Positions 51,113 to 61,045 of a stretch of 64,000 nt of DNA are shown here, in pieces (positions within the stretch are counted from its first letter, which is position 1; each line of letters starts with the position of its first letter). The DNA is from Chondrus crispus. Its lineage: Eukaryota; Rhodophyta; Florideophyceae; Gigartinales; Gigartinaceae. Location: NCBI RefSeq assembly GCF_000350225.1, contig NW_005179343.1, positions 369,926 to 433,925 on the forward strand, given 5' to 3'. The position numbers and the translations under genes are program-made. The notes beneath the pieces are model-generated. The model was not told where the DNA came from, did no database searches, and saw only the letters and a program-made list of their open reading frames with translations.

Positions 51113-52589
51113 TAACACGGTAAGTTCTGACTTCTTGTCAAGGCAGGCATGCATTTTTATCTCCTTTCGCAAAAGCCTAAGCCCTTCGCCGTTGTGTTTT
51201 CACCGTGCGCAGAAATTGGAATTACTTCGCCTCAGGCGTTGCCGCCGCTCAGCGCGAGCGGCTCTCTGGTGTCGCCGCGCTCCGGCATACCGGGCGGCTC
51301 GGCGGGCGCGGCGTCCTGCTCGAGCATGCGGGCGATGGGCAACCGGTGCGAGAGCTGCGAGCTGGCCATGGCTGCGGTGGCCGCGGCCGCGTCCGCGGCG
51401 CGCTGCTGGCGCAGCACCTCGAGTGCGGCGATGAATCTCAAATTCCCAAAACATCCAACAATAATACTACTTCCCATTCCCAGACGCATGAATGTGTTTC
51501 TCCTTGTTTCTTCTCGGGATACGAAGTTTTGCAGTTTAGCCATGCCTCGCCACAGTCCAGAGAGATCTCTATTCTGCTGACTTCGCGTCCCCCTCCAGAG
51601 TATGCATATCCCATGACGTTTTACGTCCCGAATCGATGACAACCAGACGCTCGCCGTTCGCTGGGTGAGCATTTTCCAGGTGAACATTTGCGGAGTTGAT
51701 GTTCATCTCAGTGAAAAAATACTCATCACTGTACCACAGCCCTGTTCGTGTGCCAACTCGGCACCAACGTGCCGGGGGAAGACTCGATTATCAAAGAAAT
51801 GATAATGGTGTGCTGATGGCTTGTCTCTAACTTCGATCGTCGAGAAGTCCTTCACCATTCTTCCTGCACTCCAGCTCGTAATAATGAGCCTCAAAGTAAA
51901 ACCATGGTCTGGTTACCGTAGGGTTACCGTAGGGGTTCATCGCGGTGGCGACATCAATCGAGTTCCGTACGCACCTGTAAGCAGATCTTCCTGGTTGGAA
52001 GCTCGTTCATAGAGAAGCACAATTCATTTGTAACAAGTCCTTTGATTGTGAGATGGTGCGATTCCCAATTTGTGAGTGCCAGTTTTCCATGGTTCTGAAT
52101 AAAGTGCACTGAAATTGGAACCACGAAACATTGGTCCACCAATTTGCTCAGAGGGGGTTCAGCGTTCAACAGATGCTTGCCGGTTAGACGAATGAGTTCT
52201 GGATTTCACGGAACCCACGAGTCAGAGGATTTTCCCTCTCGGCTGTCAAGTTTTGTGGTGACATGGTTCATAGGGCGAAAACTAACCGTAGAAGCTGTCA
52301 TCTTGTCCCAGTGCTTCGAGAAATGAATTTGAAAGGCGGCTGTAGGTGTTGTGATGTAGAAGAGCTCCTTCTGTATAGAATTACTCGAAGCTCTTCTTGA
52401 ACCTTTTCGCAGTTTGGTTGTGCACATCAATCGACAACGAGCTGTTAGAATTTGATGTACATCTCGAAGCAGACAGGCGCGTTACATTTCTACGGAAACA
52501 CACGGGCCAACACACGAGCACAGTCAGACCTCCATCTCCGCAGACGCACGTGCAACTCATCTCTCTCTCCATTTCGGTTATGCATGTTC
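51113..52589. other. No gene called
   Basis: A GC-rich Ala/Arg-coding segment at 51230-51435 may belong to the tail of the DeSI-like gene or another decayed exon (minus frame ALEVLRQQRAADAAAATAAM is the most protein-like). An 11-bp GGTTACCGTAG duplication sits near 51915. Otherwise featureless. Confidence 0.3.
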
Positions 52590-52980
52590 CAACGTGTAAA
52601 TCAGGTCCAAGTAGCGACTGTCCGGCGGGCGCACCGTGTCTTTAGGAAAGTGGCGGACGAGAACGGGGAGCTCGTCCTTGCGCCCAGCATGTCAAGCGGA
52701 CTTGATAACGGGCTCGTTTTCGGGCGTGATGCGCACGGCGGCGTCGCGCATACCGGGCACAAAGTTGGGCATGAACATGTGCTTGCAGAAGGGACCGTAG
52801 CTGTCGACCAGCACGGGGGCGTCGCGGAACTCGTCCTGGATGCGCTTGCGCTCGCCGAAGTACTCTCACACGCGCGCCATGTCTGCCGCGGGCCCCATCG
52901 CCACACGCGTCCCCCGCGTAGTCGCCGTCCGTGAACTGCCGCAGCGCAAACTCGTCCAGCGCTTTGTCCGGCACACTCAT
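52590..52980 (-). pseudogene. DUF3228-like conserved protein, broken
   Basis: ATG 52980: MSVPDKALDEFALRQFTDGD. After a 1-nt shift near 52912: EYFGERKRIQDEFRDAPVLV, then YGPFCKHMFMPNFVPGMRDA, ITPENEPVIKSA, ELPVLVRHFPKDTVRPPDSR, YLDLIY. The FCKHxFxPNF and ELPVLVR blocks are those I associate with DUF3228, a family of unknown function. Two in-frame TGAs plus the frameshift make it a pseudogene. Confidence 0.55.
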
Positions 52981-53316
52981 CACGGCACCCACTTGCGATA
53001 CGGCTCGCGCGGGCAGCGTTGGGGGCATTAGTTTCAGGGTTGCAGCTTTTGATCACTTCAACATTCAGCCCTCTCCTGCAATAGTGCTTTAAGGCCAATT
53101 ACCAGATTACAGCTGCTCGCTTGCTGCTCTCACGTTCGCAGAAACAAAACATTCAAGCTATTGGCAGAACTGGCAACACAATGGTCGCATACGCAGCACG
53201 AAGTTCTATTGAACTCCCAGTCAGAAGAAACCGGCTTTTATCATACCCCATTTAAACTCTTTCTTTGCGAGAGTTAACCCGCAGAGGTGCCCTCTTAACT
53301 CTTTCACCGTCCGCAT

Positions 53317-54978
53317 TCAATCGATTAATGTACATTGCTTGGATAGTCTCTCCGTAGGCTTCATTTCAGATAGCGAGGCAGTGCATATCGTTCCCATGGC
53401 TCCAAGACCAAGAACGCGAATCATTCTTGCTAACCACTGATCAACACCGACATTGCCTGTGATATTTGAAACCTGCCCTGGTTTAACTAGTTCCAATTCC
53501 AGGTCCGCAGTTGCAGCAAGCTGAGTAGAAAGTTCCATGATTGACCCTATGTCATTCATGAGAGAGTTTACCACGGCCTTGAGTCCGACGCACGCCGGGG
53601 TGGGAGAACCGCCCTGAAACAAGTCCTCTCTTTGGATGGAAGTCACCGGTGCACGATGGTCTTTTGAAATGCGTGAGCACTGAGCGGACAGATGCAAGTA
53701 GGGTTCTCGCAGGCCTCATTTTCGTCTTCGTGACCTCGACGACATCCAGCACCATTTTCTCAGAATCAAAGGTCTGTGAAGAGGCAAACAAATTCCTATC
53801 CATGATGTCCATAACCAGTGAATCGGGAACTAGGCGACGCCATACCTTCATTTCTTGCGAAAAGTTGTCGCATCTTTCCTCCAAGAGCAATGCGAACTGC
53901 TCCCATAGTTTTGAGTCCAGTCGTAGATTATCGGAGCTCCACAAATGCCTTTCCGTGCAACGCCGAGCGTTTAAAGCTGCGCCACCCATGCTTGGCCCAT
54001 TGCCACCTCCGACACAAAGCAATTGTCTGAACCCAGTTGATATCAGAATGCAGAACATCAATCTGAGAAGTAGCGGCGAGTTGCAATAATTATACATGAC
54101 ATCTCGATTGCTCCCAGTAAATAAGTATCTAGCGTACTCTTCTTTCCCGACTCCTATCTTACAATCCATTAACAGCCTCACCCATGAGGGGTATACAGCG
54201 TTGAACCTCTCGAGCCAGGTGTCAACAGAAAGAGTCGTGTTCATCTTTATCTGCGAGGCATATGTCAAAGACGCAGATAGCACTACTGCAGGTGTCAAAA
54301 CACCAAGCACTGAACACGGCGTTGACGACAACATTGCACAGTGTCGTACAAGGCCATTACCAATTCCATACAGGATCGATAAGTCACTCGGAACCATCTC
54401 TGGCCCCAGATTCAGCACATTGCGAACGTCGGCAGTAACTGTGGACTTCAGGGCCACAAAATCTTCTGATAGAAACGTCGAATGCTCTTGTTACGGTCCG
54501 TGAATTCATGTGAAGAATCCTTCTCTCCAGAAATTGGCTGAGCATGATCGCCTTTGTTGTGCTTCACAATAGTCCTACAACCATCAGTAGGAACGCTTAA
54601 CACGTCAATAACGAAATGCAATGCCTTTTGTACTCCATCGGGATTCCGAAACATCCTCTTAATGGCATCAACCGTCCCACGCAATGTTCCTTCCAACAAC
54701 AGCGACTCCACACTCGACTCGAAGTCATGATCGGGAGTGTTCAGGCAGTTCCAGGACACGTTGGCGACAGAAAGAACTGCAGCAATTTTCTCTGAGACTC
54801 TATCGCGGCGGTGTTTGTCGTATATAATAATCTCCTCTTGTAAGCGAGATTGATTTTCCTTTCTTCTGGATGTACAACCATTTGGCGGTCTTCCCCGTTT
54901 CTTCCCACGGGTATTAGAACCAACTTGCTGCTTAGACACAAGACTCGGAGAGTTACGGCCTCCCACAGAATCTACCAT
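53317..54978 (-). pseudogene. Companion ORF of the KDZ element, with AT-hook, frameshifted
   Basis: Three minus frames follow one another: 54978 (first ATG) to 54448, 54457 to 53552, and 53697 to 53317. The first has KKRGRPPNG, an AT-hook-like DNA-binding motif. The second has TTLSVDTWLERFNAVYPSWV and LWEQFALLLEERCDN. The third has PACVGLKAVVNSLMNDIGS. Phase changes near 54460 and 53650 indicate two frameshifts. Read together it is about 550 residues. No family recognised; its place directly downstream of the KDZ transposase on the same strand suggests a second gene of that element. Confidence 0.45.
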
Positions 54979-55830
54979 ACTGTGGATAATTAGAGATATG
55001 GTCGAAGTGCCGCGACGCACGAACGCAAAACAGAAAGTAGTCAGAGATACCGCTTCACGCAAGATTTTTCTTCTGAGAGGACCGGCAGTGCGGATATTGG
55101 AGGTGCAGGGAACTCCTGGAGGGTGGGGATGACGGTTATTCGCTGCACGATCAACTCAACCGTTTCGGAGACGAGTTATTGCGCATGATTCTCTCAGTGA
55201 ACGGAGGGGGCTGCAGACCATGTAAACCTAATGCATCGGAGTCCCTCTGGAAATTATTTCGAAATATTTACAATACACGTACTGTATCCGAAAGGATTCT
55301 GGAGGCAATTTGATAGAATTGTTCACTGAATACGTAGTACATCCGGAGGACAGCGACGTCAGTCTAGGGCCCGAAGAGTGGGAGGGCCGCCGCGCATGCC
55401 CGGATTAAAACATCAAGTACGAAGCGATTTTACTTCTACCTCCAAGAATGTTTTCGTTTCAGGCCTTTCCAAAACATGACCAGCGGTTTGGCCGGCGTCT
55501 GGCTCGCAGTGCGGGGCTTTACCCCTCAAGATGCGGTGTTTACCTTTAGCGCGAGAGAAGCGATCACTTCAAAGCAGGATAGGTATTCTGCAAGAAGAAT
55601 TTCATGTGTTGCTTCATGCCGCACAGCACCACAGACCGTTGTGAAGTAACGCAGAGGCCACGTGTCGCGTTGATATTGCTTCGGTCGTTGTGATCTTCTT
55701 CCCTCCTACCAATCGTTCGTCTTCACCTTTGGCCAGAAGCGATGCATGCGTCGGCTGACCTGGTACCGTCGTCGTAAGGGGATGCTCACAATTGAAAACA
55801 ACATGCGAGGTACATCAGGTGAGGTGCAAT
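54979..55830. other. Spacer between companion ORF and transposase
   Basis: No frame of note beyond the non-ATG extension of the companion ORF up to about 55062. Confidence 0.35.
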
Positions 55831-58800
55831 TCAGTCGCAGCATGGACAGCTCCATCCAAGACAATGAAACCAGGCCCATTCCAGGTGATTTTCGTTGAGA
55901 TATGGCTCAGACCTTGTCTCATAGTTTGGAGAAGACAACGTCTTTGCTTTCAAATTCAACAAACAGGCTTGGTAAGCCAGTAATGCTATGTAACTCTCTT
56001 GAGAGGTGGCTCTGAGACTGTCTTGCATCTGCGTTATCGTACTGTTTCTTTGCTCATGAGATACCGTATTCGTCATATTGAGAGAATCATGTGCAGTAGG
56101 CGTGAAGGTTGGTGAGCACGTGTGGTTCCGTGCGTGCAGGTTGTCTGAAACCACTGTGGTATCTTCTAGAGCCCACCAAAGGTTGTTCACAGCTGCGGAG
56201 TATAGACCACAGGCGAAGTCATAAATAACGTGTCTCGGTAAGGTTGCGAAACAGGAAATGATTATATCTAGTACTGCTCTTGGACCTTCATTCTTCTCCA
56301 ACACCTTGAATCCCATAATGAGAGGATTTGAGCAGGAGCATAGAAATGTTAATGCACCCGGGGTGAAACTTCTGGTTCCCTGAAAGTAGGATTTTGAACA
56401 AATCCCGAAAGCATCCTTGCTGTTCATATTATTGAGCTCGTCATTCAACGGCATCGGCCGCACTTGTGGATGTGCTGGGAAGAACACTCCAGTGCGACAC
56501 GGGGACACGTAATTATTAATCACGTTCCCCTCTAACTTGGAAGCAAGGGACTTCTCCGACAAGAATTTTTGTCGCAGTTCCGTGAAGTTAGTTCCGTTCC
56601 ACTTCACGGCATACATTCCTGCCGAGAATCTTTGAGCAGCAGGGCTTGAGTAGAACTGGTAGAATGTTTCAACGCGATCAGCGACGCCGTGCAGTACTTT
56701 TCCTATATGATCCAGCAGCTCAGGGCTGTCGCACTCAAATTCAATTGCTGCTATTATCCCGCCGCGTAACACACGAAGAAACCGCATAATAGATGTGTCA
56801 GATAGAATGCCGCTCACCGTTCGAGAGCTCTCAGCGAGAAGGACTAGCACCACTTCACGTCCCAGTGAGCATGAAGCCGCTACGACACGCAGGCTTGCCA
56901 ATTGCTTCCGTGTAACCATCTGCGTGCAAGGTGACTGAATGAGATATCTGATGAGAAGAAACAGATCCGTTCTCGACCCCAAAGACCACTGCCCAGAGAT
57001 GAGTTCATAAATGCCTTGGACCAGCACTTTCCTTCCCGGTCAGTCTCATTATTTGCTTCCAAACCATTGTGTGAGGCCAAGAAGCCAATAATGGCAGTCA
57101 TCACTTCAGAATCTGTTGCAACAACATTTGAAGAATGTCCACTCTGAAGGGATGCTGTCCCAGTCCTTCCCAGATCATCATTACGAGAACTCTTGCGTCT
57201 CTTTCGAGAAGGATGTGTTCCACGTTGACGTTTTTTCAGATACAATAGCAAGGCACGACAGAGCCGCTCACACAGCTCTCTTTGACTGAAGCAACAGCAA
57301 ATGAGATCTCGGAGGCGACTCGCTACGCTTATGCCAATGTCGTCTTTGTCGTTAGGGCTTCTCCCCGTTAAGGATTCATCGAGATAGTTGACAGGAAGCA
57401 AATGAGGTGATATGAGACGAATAGCTCCAACAACTGCCGGTAACGTTCTATTTGTGACAGTAACTGCATCGCCTTTTATAGCATCAATTAGAAACATCCC
57501 TGTCTGTTCCTTACGAAGCAAGCCAATCAGCGGTCTCTTGATCGCCTTCATAGAATGCGACGATGCCTTAGACGGCTTTAATGCCTGACAAGTCTCAGAA
57601 ACGTTGACAAACGTTCTTCGCCATTTTCTCTGATAACCAGACCATATACCGTCCGCGCAGACAGCATGCAGTCTCCCTTCGTCTCCTTCACATGTTTCAC
57701 ATTTGAAAAGACTTGAGGGTGGTGCAATCATTATTAGTTTGATCATTAGAACGCACAGTTTCTGCAGTGTTCGTGAGGACCTCCACCTTCTCTCTTCTCC
57801 AAACCAACCACTGTCAATATCTCCTATTACTTCTGTACCAGATCTTGAACTGCTCTGCAACGCCACTTCCATTGCCTTCCAGGCAGCTGCAGCACCTTCA
57901 GTGAGCATACGTTCGTCATGCTTCAACTGCATCTGCTCCATGAACTTCTGAGACCGCTGCTCTCTTGTGATACCCGAAACATTGTCCGTTTTCATGGCTT
58001 GACTCGGAACTAAATCAGCATCAATACGAGCTGTGACGTCCGATAGTAATGCTCCAAACGGCCTCTCAGCGTCCCATTAGATGTTGCTACACCCCTGATG
58101 ATATGCCGTAGCAGGACGTGTGTTGCAGCTGTTGATAAGCTAGCCAATACTATCTTGTGGTCTCTGCCTTCTGAATGAATGATAGTGTAGCAGTTTGAGC
58201 ACTTGAAAACTTCAACATGCATTTCGCACACTCCAGCAGTTGTCATGATAATACCTTGCTGCAGCTTTCGAGTAGATTCGTCTCGTTCTGGATTGCAAAG
58301 TACACAAACCTTGGGGGCTGAAACCATAAACGTCAGGATGCTCTGTGACAGCATCACTATTCTCCTGTTCATTCTTATTGCCTCTTTGCAATCAACTACT
58401 CCCACTGGGTAACGAGATAGTCCCCCAAGATCATCCATTGGGTTCCAGTTTGGACCGTACAGGAGCGGTTCCAACTTAACGTTTGTACAAGCTCCATCCT
58501 TCACAGCGGGTCCTCCGTGGACTAGCAAGTCTCGCAACTTCGTGACATGTTCGCATGAATTTGTGCAGACAAGGTCACAAAAAGCACATATGTAGTGCTG
58601 ACCATTGCGTTGTATGAATCTTATGGGAACATATTGAATGGTAGTTTCTTCCGAGTTGAACCTCATCGCTAATACTGCCAACTTTCTTCCATGTTGATAT
58701 GTGAATAGAGGCAAATCGTCCATGTAACTTTCATAGCTCTGAAATGCATTCACCGCAATGGAGTGGAGTGCTTTTCCGCAGATGTCTCGCGTAGTCTGAG

Positions 58801-59674
58801 ACAACATTCCAAGTTCTGTTAGAAACGCGTTTATGGAAGAGGAATGACAGCAGCAGTCGTAATGAAATCCACCGGCTGCTTCTTTGATTCGAAAGTCCAC
58901 CATACCAATGCATGTACACCGGACAAGTCCATCTTCATTGATCCATGTGCAGGCGCAGTGTCTCTCCCGAGCCATCGATTTTATTCCCTGCCCAGATGAT
59001 GGGCGTGTTCGAAGAGAGAAATGGACACAAATGACTACTCGCGGCCCAAAGACCATCTCAATCCGCTTCTTCTCCACTTTCCTGTACGCGTCAATCACAC
59101 TTTCAACGCTTGCCTTCAACGCACCTTTCCCTGTGTCTGACAATCCTGCCAATGGATTAGAGACGTGACAAGCTATTTCTTCTACGAAGCGAGAAGCGAA
59201 AATCTTCGATCCAGAGCATATATCTGACAAGTATTGGCAAAGCGCAGCCTTGCTCTTCGGTACATACCTTCTCCGCACGTCATCGAAACCTGTTCTTCGG
59301 CGTCCTCCACGCCCATGCCCGGTTGATGAATATCGCTGGTAAACTGAACTAAACGTGAGATTTAACGGCGCTGCGGCAGATGAGTGCTACAAGTCATCAG
59401 CAGTATCGTCTGCCTGGACCGAGCACGATCTGAAGAACGACTTTTTTGCTTTTGAAACCCATGAAGCTTCGTCATTATTGATGCCGAGTTTGCTCTCAAT
59501 AGACTGGTTTGAAATCGCGCACGTAGCCGCCAGCAACTTCGGGTATTCTGAACATTCCGTTGAGGATCCCCCTCCCGATTTACAGTCGGATGTACATGCA
59601 GCGTCGTTGAACCTCTTCACTTCATGTCGAAACCACTGAGAAGTGAAGTCCGACTTGCGCTTGGGTGTCTTCAT
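55831..59674 (-). pseudogene. KDZ-superfamily transposase, broken
   Basis: ATG 59674 (MKTPKRKSDFTSQW). TAG at 59387-59389, frameshifts near 58030 and 57040; otherwise about 1,280 codons open to TGA 55831. The N-terminal half holds Cys clusters: HCACTWINEDGLVRCTCIG, FHYDCCCHS, YICAFCDLVCTNSCEH, VFKCSNC. These resemble the CxC clusters that accompany KDZ transposases. The middle has FKCETCEGDEGRLHAVCADG. The C-terminal part has FTPGALTFLCSC, VIYDFACGLYSAAVNN (catalytic D in YD), VSDNLHARNHTCSP and NTVSHEQRNSTI (candidate E). This is the KDZ order. Confidence 0.7.
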
Positions 59675-60798
59675 TCAAATGCTGCACGTACACGCGAAAG
59701 GAAGCAACGAGTCAAAGTTAGATTCGATATGGCTTCCGATCACGCAATTCGGGGGGGTTCCTCCCGGAGGACGCCAAGATTCCGCTTCCGAAATGTGGAG
59801 AGCTGTGCAAAGTTGGAAAAGTTGGATATGCTGCGGGAGTAGCGGGGGGCTTTGATGCCACGTGTTTCGGAGAGACGATCGAGATATGTGAGCAGCGTGT
59901 TCTGCGTGCGGCTCGGGGATGCTCCGCGATAAGCCGGTAACTACAGATATTGCTTTCAGTGCGAGGGTGCTACAATATGAGCGTGGCGGTCGTGGATCCA
60001 TTTGATCCAATCGTAGAAAAGGATCTATTTACCGTTAGCCAAAACAATAGGATCACGAGCAATATGCAAAATAATTATATTTTTCATTATGTATTAATTT
60101 TATATGGTAGAAACAAGATATCTGCAAAATATTTTCGAAGTGCCTATTGCATCCATAGTGATTATGCACAACCTGAAACTTGATGCTTGCCATACGTTCA
60201 GTACGGCTTAACACGATTAAATTCGTTAAGTCTATGTATATCGATGGTCAAAAGTCTTTGTAGATCTGTCGAATTTTCCTTCCCATCGTCCTTCATTTGC
60301 CCATCGTCCTTCATTTGCCCGCATTAACTGTTTTATTACGATTAACAACGCCAGAAATAGGGAAAACGGACATAATTGTCCATACCGACCGAATTCCAAT
60401 GCAATTTTCAGTTTGCCGACTCCCGTTACGACTACTACACGTTTCTAAGCTATTGGGTAGAGAAAAATCCAAACTTATATTACCCTACTCCAAGTCGAAG
60501 TAAGTATGGTCAGTTATAAAGAGCTTAGATACAATGGGAACCGAACTAAGTTATAGTGGTGTCAGAAAAGTGAAACATTAATGCTACCAGACAGTACATA
60601 TTGATCATAGAAGCCCTGCCATCCACTTTTCGCGATTACAGACCCTTCATATTGACGTAGCAATAGAAATTGTGATAAAAGGGTGAATTGGCCCCTTTTC
60701 AGGCCATTAACTAGAGAAGTAGGCACTAAAAAGGCCCTGGAACCCTATCGTAAGTGAAAATGTAGAGCACTAAAGTACAATGAAGCATATAAGAACTA
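59675..60798. other. No gene recognised
   Basis: AT-rich from 60000 onward. A perfect 18-bp tandem duplication (CCCATCGTCCTTCATTTG) lies at 60282-60317. No frame to call. Confidence 0.4.
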
Positions 60799-61035
60799 TG
60801 TGAGACCGTTTAAACGCTTTCTGCAGTCGAGAGTACTCCTTTCTTCTATTCTTTCAAGGGTTTCAGAGCATTCTTTAGACCAATTACACGTTTCAACACG
60901 TGGCAAATCTTAAAGATTCAATTTCGTGTCAAATTTGTCAGACCGCACAGGACAAATTGTCCTGAGTGTATGAATATAAGCAGGCGCACAGAGCGACGAC
61001 GAGTAAATAAAGGACATCGGTCTCGTGTTCACACA
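60799..61035 (+). repeat. Copia 5' LTR (right end sure, left end tentative)
   Basis: The right end ...GTGTTCACACA at 61035 directly precedes a primer binding site, which fixes it. The left end is guessed at TGTGAGACC (60799) from its partial complementarity. A TATAAG box near 60972 and AATAAA near 61003 fit an LTR promoter and polyadenylation signal. The 3' LTR is outside the window, so the left end is unproven. Confidence 0.45.
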
Positions 61036-61045
61036 GGTTATGGGC
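61036..61045 (+). other. Half-tRNA primer binding site
   Basis: GGTTATGGGC is complementary to the anticodon arm of initiator tRNA-Met (GCCCATAACC). Priming from an internal tRNA-Met fragment is known for Drosophila copia. The minus-strand copia at 23056 has GGTTATGG at the same place. Confidence 0.65.
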
